The notes beneath the pieces are model-generated. The model worked only from the letters and a program-made list of their open reading frames with translations. It made no database searches and was not told where the DNA came from. This document shows, one piece after another, positions 1 through 10,972 of a DNA stretch of 64,000 bases. The first letter of the stretch is position 1. The number at the start of each line of letters is the position of its first letter. The stretch is from Craspedostauros australis (lineage: Eukaryota; Bacillariophyta; Bacillariophyceae; Mastogloiales; Achnanthaceae). The stretch lies in NCBI GenBank assembly GCA_026770025.1, contig JAMXDE010000010.1, positions 806,001-870,000 of the forward strand, read 5' to 3'. Made by a program: the position numbers and the translations under genes.

Positions 1-3000
1 GACAGTTCATGTAGATCTCCTCGTCGAGGTCTCCATGTAGGAATGCCGTTACGACATCGACGAGTGCGCAGTCCATCTTCTTGATTAGCATGATCACCAT
101 CATGACCCGATAGGTCACGTCATGGATGACGGGTGAGTAATGCTCTTGGAAGTCTACTCCTGCAACTTGTGAATAGCCACATGCAACGAGCCGTGCTCGA
201 TGTGTGCCGTCACGCTTCAGCTTGAAGACCCATTTGCACTTGCAGCATCTGCGGCCGCGTGGGATGGCGTCTCGTCTGATCTTGCTATACACCTTGCGTG
301 TATCCATGGAGTCGAACTCTTTCTTGATGGCTGCTCGATATCCCTTCCGATGGATAGGATCTGGGTGATTGAAGGCTCCGTCGAACGTTGTAGGTTCGAT
401 GTGCTTCTCTGGTTCCTTATTCTCGTCCTGCATCGACAGTCCGATGTCGATCGCTGGTGATTCGGTAATGATTGCATTCATTCCGTATAGTCCTGTTGTG
501 CTATGATGAGTGATCTCGATCTCTTCATCTTCGTCTTCGATTTCCTCATCATCTGTAGTTTCATTGTTGGAGTCGTCGATCATCTCGTCACTGAGTTCGT
601 CACTCGCCTCGTTGGATGATGGATCGCTCTCATAGCCTTCTTCCTTTCGACCTCGTTCGTTGAAGTCTGCGAGCTCGCGTAGAGCTCTGGGAACACTCTT
701 CCCTGCAGTTGACTTGGGATTAGCTTCTCCCTTCCTGCCTCGTGCTTCATGACGTCGGATCCTCTCCTTTCTAGCTATGTCACGCTTGTTTGGTTTGCTT
801 GGTGGAGATCTGGATGGTGTGTCATGTGTAGATCTCGCTGGTGTGTTCGGAGGAGTGACACCTGTCTCGTCATCGGCTTCGTCGCCGGAGGGTAGGATTT
901 CGTCATCCTCATGATTGGATTCGCTCCAATCTTCCTCGTCATTCTGGATTAGTTGAGTCACTACTCCGTCGTCCTCATTATCCTCATCGTCGCTGTCCGA
1001 TAGGATGTAGTACCTGTTGCTGTCAGCGAAAGATACTCTCTTCGTTTCCGATGTTTGACGCGTTGCCGTCCTTGGCGTTGCTCCCTTCCGTCCGATGGTT
1101 GTGAAGCCGTCTGCGTCCGTTGTTCCTGTTTCGTTGGATATGTTCGGTGCTGGTGCCCAGCCACGGAACTGTCCGTATGATTGGTTGAGCCACTTGATGT
1201 CCCGTGAACAGATGAGTGACTTGGTCGATGGTCTGTACATGTTGTAGACCCCTGATGCATGTTGGTGTGCATATCCGATGAACACCATCTCTTCTCCTCT
1301 ATTCTTGAGTTTGGCGGTGATCCCGCCGTAGGTAGTCTTCACAACACCCACCTCTCCAAACGTGCAGAGTGCATCCGCATATAGTGGATCGTTGCCGAAG
1401 AATTGTCGATGTGGTGACTCCTTTTGGTTCTTCGCTACGGTGATATTGGCGATGGCGGTGGCAGTGCTAGCAGCTGCTGCCCACAGGCCATGCCTATACT
1501 CTTCGTCGAGCTGTGCTCCGTTGAGCATGGAGCGGATCTTGGTGTAGAGGTACGCGAACTTGCGTTCCACTCTGCCGTTCTGTTGCGGCGTGTTCGATGC
1601 CGTGTATTCGAATTTCACGTTGAGTCCTGCATCGATGAGAATATCCTCCGTGGATTTGTTCTCTCCGCTGTTGTCACCTCGGAAGATGATCTGTTGGTCA
1701 CCAGTCTGTGACTTGATCGTCTGGACGAATCGTTTGATGTATCCTGGTTGATCACTCTTGTTCTTGAGAAAGAAACTCCAGCAGTGATCCGTGCAGTCGT
1801 CCACGATCACGGTCCAGTAGCGTTTATCTCCGAAGCTTATGTGTTTAGTGTAACTAATGTCAATGAAGAGTCGTTCGCCGCGGCGAGTCGCTCTTGGAAT
1901 GGTTGCCTTCGGAATATTCTTCACTCTTGCGTTCGCGACCGCGCAGTCACGACACACCGGCATCTCGCCGATGATTTTCCATCCGTACTGAGCGGCCGTC
2001 CGCTTCATGGTCTCGAGTGGCGCGTGACCGAGCATTCGGTGCAGGTTCACCGCGCTGATCTCCTTGGATGGGTTCTTGACGATGGCTGTGCAAGCCTTGT
2101 CGTCGTCTGTCGGCATGATAGGATGCATCTGCACTCCCGTGATGAATCCGTTGGATGTGGGAAAGACTCGATCGAACACGATCTTTGTTCCGGATCCGTT
2201 GATGATGTCCATCAGAATGCCGTTGTTACCAAGTTGGTAACCGTTGTACAGAGCCTTGTTCGTGGAGAAAAGGTTCACCGCCATTTTCGGTGTGTACTTC
2301 ACATCATCGAGCCGGATGACGTGGCCAGTGTTGTCTCGCTGTTTGACTTTCAAGCGAATGGATCCCATCTTGGGAGAATCCAGCTTCGTGCTGTCTCCCA
2401 CTTGGACGAAGGACTTGATGTGCCGCACGTTGAAGAGAGCGGCGTCTGAATTGACGATGTGACACGAAGCTCCACTGTCGGCGAGCCAGGTGTCCTTGTT
2501 GACCTTGTCCTTGTACTTGGTGCTCAACTCGTGGAGTTGCTCCACAGCTGCCGCAGCTATCTCGTCGTCGAAGCTGCCTTCATCATCGTCTTCGTGAACT
2601 CCATCTTCGTTGTATGGAGGATGATGATCTCCGTCATCCATGTCATCGGGTAGTTGCGCGTAGTCCGATGGAATCGTACTGTTCCGATGAGATCCTGTGG
2701 CTGGATCGTATGGATGGACCCGTGGTCGTTCGCGTAAGAGTACGCGCATACATCCTCCAAGGATGTAATGAAGATCCGTCTCTGGGATCGTCTCTGTCTC
2801 GGCTGCTTCCAGTATGCGATTGATCACAACCGAATTGGCGAGAATCTCTTCAGTCGATCTGAAGTTCTCGGATAGGATCGATCCCATCATGTTGACCCAT
2901 ATCGGTCTGAGTACTCCTCGTTCGATTCCTGGGAATAGGCTCACTCCTGCTTCCATCACTGCATCGAAGATGAGTTGCTTCTGGATCACCAATGCTGTTT

Positions 3001-4987
3001 CTGTAGCATATGGGATGGTGTCATGACGATGGAGGTAGTTGGACCTGTTGGGATCCTCGATTGGTGGGAAGTCGATATTCCCTGGGTACACGACACGCTC
3101 GTTTGGATTGAAGCTGTCGTCTGGATGATTGCCGTCCTCGGATTCGTCGCTGTCATCCTCGTCGAAGATGCCCGATCTGTTGTTCCCCGCCGCTGGAGGA
3201 GGAGGCGCCGCGCCGCGGTCCGCCTCATCGTCTTCATCTGCGCCGTCCTCGTCGGCGTCGTCGTCGTCATCGCTCATGGCCTCTTCGATGTCGCTATCGT
3301 TGGCCTCGTCGTCCATCTCAGCTTCGTCGCCGTATGAACCGATCAGGTCGTGCGCGTTGAAGCAGCATTCGTAGCTCACTTCGCGTCTTGGATCCACCTC
3401 GTGGATGATTGGCTCCTCGCTGAGCCACTCCGGAATGATCTCATCATCCTGCACTTCGTCGTCACTCCCGACGTATTCGAAGTTATCGAAGAAGGAGTCT
3501 TCGATGTAGTCGTCGGACACCATCATGCAGAGCGGTATGTCCTTTGCTGAGAGTACCATCTCGTGCCCGCTCTTGTCGTGTCCTTCCGTAGCCGCGTTGG
3601 CTTGTTCGTTGTTCTTCTTGTTTTCGTTGAACTTCTTCTTTCGGCACTCCGCCTCGCGATGTCCGAAGATGCCGCAGTAGTTGCATTTGCCCTTGAAGCC
3701 GCTTCCCTTGTTGCGCTTTCCGTTCATTTTGTTGTTGTTGTTGTTGTTGTTGTTTTTCTTGTTATTCGATTTCTTGCGTTCTGGGCAATCGGCGGATCTA
3801 TGGCCATACACGCCACAGTTGTGACAAGTACCCTTGAAGTTACCGGTGCTTGTGAAGCCGGTGTCGTTGCTCTTCGTGTTACTGTCTTGGAAGTCGTCCA
3901 CGTATGCTTTGCCTCCTTTGTGGGTGGCGTATGCAGTACGGAGTACTCCTCTGATCGTGTTGATGGTGACCAGTTCCGGATTGAACGTGAGTTGGTGTTG
4001 GAAGTTCACGACGTGGGTTTTGTATTCCACGCTCATCGTGCTGAGAATCTGCATGATCATTTCCTCGTCTGAGATCTCATACTTGACATCGTGGAGACGC
4101 GATCGTAGACTCTCGAGTTGCGTGATGTAGATGTCGGGGTCCGTGTCTCTCTTCATCTTTTCGTTGTTGAATTGGCGCTTGAGTTTGATCTTCGTCACCG
4201 CATCGGATGGTCGGAACTTCTCCGCGAGAACGTTCCACGCTGCGTGTGCGTCTCCTTCAGGGTAGTCGTCGGAGATGCATTGGTTGATGTATTGGATGGC
4301 CTGCTTGCCTTTTCCTTTCTCTGCATCCATCATGAGGATCAGATCGCTGAAGCAGTCGCATCCTAATTCGTAGATCTCCTCCATCGCTTCCTTGGCTTCA
4401 CCGGCGGCTGCCGCGATCTCGCTCACTGTTGGCACCTTGGTCTTGCCCAACATCACATCTCTCGTCTTCTGTGCACGAGCGTATGCCTTCGCTTGGGACT
4501 CCCATGCGCTATAGTCTTCTTGTTCACCGCTGAACATCGGCGCCTTGATGCGTCGCTTGTTTACGTTGGCTGATGTCGCCATGTTGATTCGTTGTTTCGT
4601 CGTTGGTGCGCTCGCGCCCTTGATTTCCGTCGGTTTCTGTGTTGCCGATTCTTCGATTTTCGCCTGTTGTTGCGCGGAGATTGTTTTCGTCACAAATTCT
4701 CCTCCTGGTGGTGTCTCACTTTTCCCACCCTGTTTGGCTGTGCGAATACTCTTCGTCACACCAGTCTCCTCTTGCTTGATCGCCTTGAGAATCCTCTTCT
4801 CCTTACGATGTAGTCTTGCAGACCGTTCTTCTTCGGTCTCGTCGATCGCGCTTGCGTCTGCGCCTGATAGGACAGTAGCCGCGGCTGCTTCCTTCTCTTG
4901 TCGTGGTGGAGTCTCACTCGCACCTTCTTCTCTCTTGATAGTTGGATTGGACAGAGGGATGTCTTTCAATTCCTCTTCCTCGCTCAT
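1..4987 (-). CDS. Copia retrotransposon gag-pol polyprotein (partial, open frame)
   Basis: The frame is open from an ATG at 4985-4987 to the window edge, about 1662 codons with no stop or frameshift found. In order: charged N-terminus; gag; two CX2CX4HX4C zinc knuckles (CHNCGVYGHRSADC near residue 390, CNYCGIFGHREAEC near 435) separated by an Asn/Lys run; a long acidic linker; aspartic protease DSGA near 834; GAG pre-integrase HRMLGH near 985 and CRDC; integrase triad (D in LFIDIS, D in RGDNSGEN, E in QQNGRVER, about 1040-1135); a second acidic linker; and reverse transcriptase from about 1555, with VDVVTAFLHG at the edge. Gag-PR-IN-RT order is diagnostic of Ty1/Copia (Pseudoviridae-type) elements. 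RNase H and the 3' LTR lie outside. The uninterrupted frame suggests a young, possibly active copy. Confidence 0.95.
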   Translation of the reverse strand, partial: MSEEEELKDIPLSNPTIKREEGASETPPRQEKEAAAATVLSGADASAIDETEEERSARLHRKEKRILKAIKQEETGVTKSIRTAKQGGKSETPPGGEFVTKTISAQQQAKIEESATQKPTEIKGASAPTTKQRINMATSANVNKRRIKAPMFSGEQEDYSAWESQAKAYARAQKTRDVMLGKTKVPTVSEIAAAAGEAKEAMEEIYELGCDCFSDLILMMDAEKGKGKQAIQYINQCISDDYPEGDAHAAWNVLAEKFRPSDAVTKIKLKRQFNNEKMKRDTDPDIYITQLESLRSRLHDVKYEISDEEMIMQILSTMSVEYKTHVVNFQHQLTFNPELVTINTIRGVLRTAYATHKGGKAYVDDFQDSNTKSNDTGFTSTGNFKGTCHNCGVYGHRSADCPERKKSNNKKNNNNNNNNKMNGKRNKGSGFKGKCNYCGIFGHREAECRKKKFNENKKNNEQANAATEGHDKSGHEMVLSAKDIPLCMMVSDDYIEDSFFDNFEYVGSDDEVQDDEIIPEWLSEEPIIHEVDPRREVSYECCFNAHDLIGSYGDEAEMDDEANDSDIEEAMSDDDDDADEDGADEDDEADRGAAPPPPAAGNNRSGIFDEDDSDESEDGNHPDDSFNPNERVVYPGNIDFPPIEDPNRSNYLHRHDTIPYATETALVIQKQLIFDAVMEAGVSLFPGIERGVLRPIWVNMMGSILSENFRSTEEILANSVVINRILEAAETETIPETDLHYILGGCMRVLLRERPRVHPYDPATGSHRNSTIPSDYAQLPDDMDDGDHHPPYNEDGVHEDDDEGSFDDEIAAAAVEQLHELSTKYKDKVNKDTWLADSGASCHIVNSDAALFNVRHIKSFVQVGDSTKLDSPKMGSIRLKVKQRDNTGHVIRLDDVKYTPKMAVNLFSTNKALYNGYQLGNNGILMDIINGSGTKIVFDRVFPTSNGFITGVQMHPIMPTDDDKACTAIVKNPSKEISAVNLHRMLGHAPLETMKRTAAQYGWKIIGEMPVCRDCAVANARVKNIPKATIPRATRRGERLFIDISYTKHISFGDKRYWTVIVDDCTDHCWSFFLKNKSDQPGYIKRFVQTIKSQTGDQQIIFRGDNSGENKSTEDILIDAGLNVKFEYTASNTPQQNGRVERKFAYLYTKIRSMLNGAQLDEEYRHGLWAAAASTATAIANITVAKNQKESPHRQFFGNDPLYADALCTFGEVGVVKTTYGGITAKLKNRGEEMVFIGYAHQHASGVYNMYRPSTKSLICSRDIKWLNQSYGQFRGWAPAPNISNETGTTDADGFTTIGRKGATPRTATRQTSETKRVSFADSNRYYILSDSDDEDNEDDGVVTQLIQNDEEDWSESNHEDDEILPSGDEADDETGVTPPNTPARSTHDTPSRSPPSKPNKRDIARKERIRRHEARGRKGEANPKSTAGKSVPRALRELADFNERGRKEEGYESDPSSNEASDELSDEMIDDSNNETTDDEEIEDEDEEIEITHHSTTGLYGMNAIITESPAIDIGLSMQDENKEPEKHIEPTTFDGAFNHPDPIHRKGYRAAIKKEFDSMDTRKVYSKIRRDAIPRGRRCCKCKWVFKLKRDGTHRARLVACGYSQVAGVDFQEHYSPVIHDVTYRVMMVIMLIKKMDCALVDVVTAFLHGDLDEEIYMNC

Positions 4988-5800
4988 TCAGCCTGCTGCT
5001 CTTGAATGATGTTCGTCTTCCTCGCACGATACGATTCGCGGGCTCGCCCTGATCTATCGTTTATAAACGTGTTGGCAAGTTCCGCTCACGGTAACCTACG
5101 ATCGTGGAAGATAGTGTTGGTTGATAGTCGTCTGTTTGCTATTTCATTACGTTGGCACTCCGATACTCTCGGTGTCCGTTCGTTCTCTTGCCCGATGCTC
5201 TCGGCGCTTCAATCTGTTTCGTAGATTCGGTCTCCGACTATGAGTCGGTACGCGAGATCCTCTCTTGCTCCTCTCTGTATTCTCTCTCTCTCTCACCATC
5301 GTGTGCTCGTGCTACATGATACTCCGTGTTCGATGCGTGCTCCGCATTCGACACTCCGTTCATTCCGTACTGACTTCTACTCCATGAGTACTTACCATTT
5401 GAAGTTCACCTTCAGTATCCATGATCTCATGGGTCATCGTATCTTCATCTCCTGCTCTGACTTGGAGACAGCTGTCGACGTGGTGACATGTTGACATCCT
5501 GTCGACGTCAGTAGGCGTCCTTCTGCTCTCCAGATGTCACGTTCCATTGGTGATGCAGTAGTCTGTCAGATGATATCGTCATCTGAGGTTTAGTTGGGAA
5601 GTACCTCGAGATTCTCTTGGTACCATTGATGCATGGACGGACGATCTTCTGATTTTCTCAGAAATCGTTATTTGCAAATTTCCTCCAGAAATCTTGCCCC
5701 TTTTCGTGTGTTCCATTTACGCTGTAATTCTGACGAATCACAGTATGCTATCGACACGAGTATAGTTATACCGTCCAAGTGCGTATGAGAGAATAACGGG
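4988..5800 (-). other. Copia leader and probable 5' LTR (boundaries not fixed)
   Basis: This stretch lies just upstream of the Copia start codon and upstream of the next transposon gene, so it should hold the element's leader, primer-binding site and 5' LTR. It contains a pyrimidine-rich run near 5276-5295 and repeated TGTCGAC / TGTTGACAT words near 5470-5510 that could mark an LTR edge. The partner LTR is outside the window, so neither LTR ends nor target-site duplication can be defined. No host gene is seen here. Confidence 0.4.
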
Positions 5801-5945
5801 TGAACGATGCACATATACACGTACATCTTGACATATACTCACATGTACATCTCGACAAACCTCGCACCTCCTTGCTTATCATTCGCAGCATCCCCCATAC
5901 TGCCTTCTTCTTCCAGCTTGCCTTCTTTGATACGTCACCTTCATC

Positions 5946-8900
5946 ATGGCATCTTCTCTTCCACCTGATGCTCCCAATGCCAATGACGACTTGCCCACAG
6001 CTTCCGCTCCAGTTGCAACGACCGTCCATGGCACCGTCTCTCCATCCCAGCAGCTTCATCCCTTTGGACAAGTTTTGGATGATGGAATGGGTGATGCAGG
6101 CAAACACACCCATGAAGAAGAAGGAGATGGCATCTGTGTCAACAGTGATGACGAGGGTGCGGTGCCTACAGTGGTGCCTCCAGATCCTGTTGGCGATTTT
6201 GGAGTCCAACCGTGCTCGCTTCCTGGCTACAGCCATCGCATTGTCCTCCCTCCGAAGAAGGGGAGTAGGGAGATCTCTGTGGAGTGGAAGGTGCTCTCCG
6301 CCTACGACCATGCAACAAACGTGACTGTTGGAGAAGCGCACAAGCTTGCTCTTCTCCATGCAAAGGAAGAGATTTGTTCACTGCGAACAGCTGTCTTGCA
6401 GCGCTTCCCCAAGAGTCCTCCTGGGTCTCCATCATACGTGCCAACACCCCATGACTTGATCCACGATGTGCTGGGCCCCACATCTCCCATTTTCATCCGT
6501 GCATTTGGCCCAAGTGGGCTGGGTTTCTCATATCCTGAGTACATGGAGTTCCTCTATGCCATCACATCACAGATGGTGGAAGGCTGCACCGTTCGTCGGC
6601 TCTACGATGGCGGCAACACTACCACGCTTCCCAGCTTTCCCACCAGACAGCACTACGTCAATCTCTGGGACCGTATTCGACGCAATGGAAACCCTGTCTC
6701 TCGGAATGGCCATCGCTTTGTTTGGACCGAATTGGAAAGTGCTTTCAACTTGACACTTGAGATTCTCTGTCTTCGGCATCGTTGCCCGAATCGGATCGTC
6801 ACATTGGATGATGACAAGGTCCATTGCAGCAGCCGTGCAGAGAGCAGCTATCTGCTTGGCATGAGACATACTCATGCAAATCGTAATGGGTAAGTGACGA
6901 ACAGCATTGTGTGTTTTGTTGCAGAGGGGTGGCATCTCCATTTCATATTACAATTCCTCACCCCAGGTCTCTGTCTCGTTTCCGTCTTCTGCGTTCCTTC
7001 AGATTAACCCTGAACACTCTTGTCCAGTCTGCTTCTGGACTTGTTGTGGGGTTGGCCGCTTGCCGAGATGGGTTTGATGACGACACCTATCGGTTGTTCA
7101 CCCAACTGAAAGAGCCAGATGGTTCTTTTCGAAATCTAACCCTCATGACAGATCGAGGATACAACTGCCACAGCACTACTGCCTTCCTCACTACCAGGGG
7201 TGCCAATCTGGAGGTTACACACATGCGAGCTGGATACCTACCATTCACCTTCGGCCCATCCATTGGCAAGGGTGCACTCCAGATGAATATTGGGAGGAAG
7301 GAGCCAAGGATGGTGCATAGCGCTGTCACCAACAGCATTGGCAAACGACAATTGACATGCTATGGATACCGACTCAACGAACAAACTGTACTTGCACTCT
7401 CCACAAGATCGAGTGGCTTCGAGTGGGACCTCACCCTCAGCAACGCCAGTGACCAAAAAAAGTACCAAGACATGGTGGAGAACAAGCATGGGAACAATCG
7501 AAGATCCCCACACTACCCACACTTCTTCCAAACATTCACTGTCAATCCAACACGATCGTCGGCAGTCAGAGCTGCCATATCCCAAACTCCCCTTGGCACA
7601 ACTGGTGTTGTGGCTGCTGCATCCAAGAATGTCAAACAGCGTTGGGCAGATATGGTGTGGGATCTGCATGTGGATGGACTCACCTGTGGCCAGGGTGACC
7701 ATCTGTGGTTCGTCCACCGCCGCTTCGCGTTCACGAGCACCTCCACCTATGATAGAACGATAATGAAAACGAGGTGAACTTACTGAACGCCGAAGGGTGA
7801 TCAATCCGTGGTAGTGCAGTAGGTTGGTGAGTTTGATTGCAAGAGTGGTCTTAGTCTTTAGAGCTGTACGAATCCAAATGAGACTTTCAATTGGATTGTG
7901 AGCATGTGATGTGCAGCATCCATTATAGTTGGATCTGCAACATCTCTATTAGTAGCAACATAGTGGAGCGTTGAGTCTCCGTACGTGCAATCATCGCGGT
8001 GTCGATGTTGCCATTTCCAAGAGGAGACATCAATTTCGTGACGGTCGGAGAGAGAGTTTGTTGTTCACTCTCTTCCGATCAATTTGGGGGAACAAGGTTC
8101 ACCCAACGGTTTGATCCGGTGTCCGTTCTGGACAGGTCATGTCACGCCCATAAGTGGCGTGGGATGGCCCGATCGCCCAAACCCAAATTCAGCGGACACG
8201 CGACATCGTCTTAAGTAGAGCACGATTCGAGGGTGGGACCCCATCCCACCGACATCGAGTCACGCTTCAATCCCGCTCAAACTCTGAGCAGTTGGTCATT
8301 TGATTAACTCGACTAAATCTTAACACGACTAATAGGAATACTAGTTTGAGCTAATAACCTACAGCATGATACAGAAGGTGCTTGAAAGCGGAGAGTGGTG
8401 CAACACTGACAATGCCACCATATTCAATCAAACTGCATGGGAGTGCATTGGCCGCTACTTGGGATATGATGTGCTTGGTCGGAAGGCGAAGTACCACAAT
8501 GCGTTGCAAGCAGAAAAAGCGAGATTGCGCGCACTTGATTTATACTCCAAACTCACAACTCCCACCTTCGATTCCCGTCATGTTGAAATTGCACTTCTCT
8601 CCTCTCTCCGTGACGACGCCCCTGAAGAGGATGCCTTCCCTGACAAAGACTTCATCGAACTCATGGTTATGTTCTACCGCAGCAAGGCCCAGCGAAGCAG
8701 AGCCACACGATGCAAAATGCTCCGCACCATCCTCGCTGATGACGACAAGGTTCGACGGCGATTCGTGGCCATCAGCGACGCCTCCCTCAAGAAAGACCTC
8801 AAGGCTCGTCTCCCCAAAACCAATGTAACCAAAATGCCACGAGAGAAGGTTGTGGAGAGATTGGTTGCCCTGGGGATGAAGGAGATCGAGCAGGAGCCCG

Positions 8901-10972
8901 ACCATCCATCCAGTTTCCAGGCGGGAAGCACCACTTCAGAGTGGATGCACAAGCTTGACCACGACCTCACAACTCTCATGTTACAATCGTGGTTCATGAA
9001 GTCAGTTCGGGGCAAGGCCGGAAAGCTCGCCAAGCTGGGCCACAAAAACAAAGCTCCCCTCATGAAGCAGGCCCTCCACTGTGTTGGAGTGGGCGGCGAG
9101 GGAAGGCAAGTGAAGGCGACGTACCAAGTGGGGGTGGTGCGAAACACCGATACACCGTACGCCCGTGCCTCCGTCGACTTCCTCGCGATCGTCGGTGATC
9201 CAGAGGACGACAGCGACGATGAAGTCTTTGTTGTGGAGATCAAGACTCGGGCAACGACAGACACAGAAGATCTCGAAAGACGGCACCAGCGGAAGGCCGA
9301 TTGGGAGCATGGGACGGAGGGAAAGAGTCATGTGTTCGTGCATCTCCAAGACGACAAATGGAGGGCATTGTTCGAAAAGAAATCAGAGATGATTCAACTG
9401 CTTCATCATGCCTTCGTCTTTGGGGTGACAGGTGCAATGATTGTAATTGGTACGTTCAAGCATGAAATGGATGGAGCTCCTGCCATGAATTTCGAAAGTC
9501 GATTCGTGGTGCTCACTCAAACTGTTCTTGCGTTTCTCCTCTGATCCACTCGATCCCACCTCCTCCTACCATCAGGTGATGCAACCGCTAACACCATAAG
9601 ATCAATATCCGCACAATTCAAACCTGATCTACTTCAATCATATGGAATTGTGCTACAAAATCTGTATGAGCTGAAGTTGGAGTTTGCATACGCGGACTCC
9701 GCTGCTGCATCCCGCGAGGCAGCGTCAGGCAAGACCCTGCGAAAGCATCTGAATTCGAAACGCAACCCCCACAGGGGCTCAACCGGGGGGCGACACATTG
9801 CGGCATTGACAGAAGAGGATGTATTCCACCAATTGATGATATGGAAGGCATGCCAGGAACTACCAATGCCGGTGCCAAAGGTTCACACCTTGGTTCCATC
9901 GTTTGTAGCTCGTTGGAATTCATTCAAGGGCGGCTCCGATTTAATCACCAGAATGGTGAGGCAGCACAAGGTGCAGCCGCCATTCGCAACCTTCCAATGC
10001 CAAGCTGTGGTACGGATTGTGGAAGTCATCCTTCTGTTTCTGCACAAGCTAATGCACTACTGTTGCACAGACGATATCCACACAAACAAAGACCTGGAGA
10101 ACGCAACGGTGCTGCAGACCTACCGTGACATGCTGAATCATCGCAGCAGTGTTGCTGATTCGTTGGAAACATTGCGAAGGGCATTCGGAGTCATCGTTGC
10201 CCAAGCCGCTGGCAGCAACAGAGAAGCAGGTGATGACAGCGAATGCGCAAACTGGTTTATTCAGGAAGCAATCAACAACACAGGAGACACAGATTCGGAT
10301 ACAGACAATCAAATCTACGATGGTAGACCAACTGTTGAAGGCGAGGAGAGGGACGGAAAGAGCATCCGGAACCTGCTGTCTGGGAATCCAGCTGCCCCAA
10401 CACCCGCCATGGCTGCGCTCGAACGACGTCTCCGCACGGGCAGCCATGAGCCCATCTTTTGTGAAAACGTGAAGAAACCCTGCGTCGTATGTGGGGTTGT
10501 AACGAAATGGATGTGCATGCAGTGTCACTTTTTCGCCTGCGTGCCTCCCACTGCAAATCACAAGAGATGGGGAGTTGCAAATGGAGTGCATACCAGCATT
10601 TCAATGTCAAATCTACGAAAGAAGGCGAACAAACGAATCATTGCAAGCAACACATGTTTCCGAATGCTCCACGGAAGCAACAGATCATGGACAAGGAAGA
10701 CCAAGGCGGATTACACTGAGTGGAGTGCGAAGCAACCAGACAGGAAAGGAGGGAAGCGCAAGACTCCATCAGCAGTGCAAACAAGCAAAGATATCCAATC
10801 GAGCCAAGGAAGGAAACGAGCGAAACCCTCATCCCAGACACCTGCTGAGACTTCACCAGCACCACAGAGACGGCGGACGCGCTCGGAGACAACTCCGCAA
10901 CGACCGCGAACGCGCGCAGCAGCTCAACAAGGAAAGTACAGCCATGGGAATGGGTCGAGATGTAACATATAG
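5946..10972 (+). CDS. Multi-domain DNA transposase: DDE transposase + PD-(D/E)XK nuclease + zinc finger
   Basis: Proposed exons 5946-6889, 7003-7773, 8365-9449 and 9576-10972 total 4197 nt (1398 residues plus stop) with consistent phase. Introns: 6890-7002 (GTAAGT, pyrimidine tract, CAG), 7774-8364 (GTGAAC, branch-like CTAATAAC, CTACAG) and 9450-9575 (GTACGT, pyrimidine tract, CAG). Residues 280-370 carry LDDDK and MTDRGY, typical first and second acidic sites of an RNase-H-fold transposase. Around 840-865, ASVDFLAIV followed by VVEIKTR fits a PD-(D/E)XK (YqaJ-like) nuclease core. Near 1235, a CX2CX7CX2C zinc ribbon precedes a Lys/Arg-rich tail. From memory, similar fusions occur uncharacterised in oomycetes and resemble IS4EU/ISL2EU logic. 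The third catalytic acid and the terminal repeats were not identified, and the splice model is inferred. Confidence 0.72.
6890..7002 (+). other. Intron 1 of the transposase gene
   Basis: It starts GTAAGT and ends in a strong pyrimidine tract with TTCAG. Splicing joins Asn-Gly to Leu-Thr-Leu in phase 2 and restores a continuous DDE domain. A 35-nt alternative ending at 6924 also keeps frame but leaves 26 extra residues unlike the family. Confidence 0.6.
7774..8364 (+). other. Intron 2 of the transposase gene (591 nt)
   Basis: The donor is AG|GTGAAC; the acceptor is CTACAG, preceded about 10 nt upstream by CTAATAAC, a good branch-point match. The length is a multiple of three, but reading into it meets TGA at 7775-7777 inside the donor itself. 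I see no gene inside. Confidence 0.55.
9450..9575 (+). other. Intron 3 of the transposase gene (126 nt)
   Basis: Donor G|GTACGT and acceptor CCATCAG follow a C/T-rich tract. Splicing joins ...IVIG to DATANT.... The length is a multiple of three and it holds one in-frame TGA at 9542-9544, so retention would give a protein ending after the nuclease domain, without the zinc finger. Confidence 0.6.

Noticed and set aside
200-4366. Plus-strand frames up to 233 codons over the Copia element (for example 1748-2449)
   Set aside because: They are antisense to a continuous minus-strand polyprotein frame with all Copia motifs, and none has a domain.
6890-6924. A 35-nt first intron for the transposase
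   Set aside because: It keeps frame but is extremely short and leaves 26 residues encoded by an obvious pyrimidine tract; the 113-nt version ending at 7002 fits better.
7749-8371. A 617-bp insertion flanked by an ATGATA duplication
   Set aside because: Removing it would break the reading frame, whereas a GTGAAC...CTACAG intron of 591 nt keeps it.
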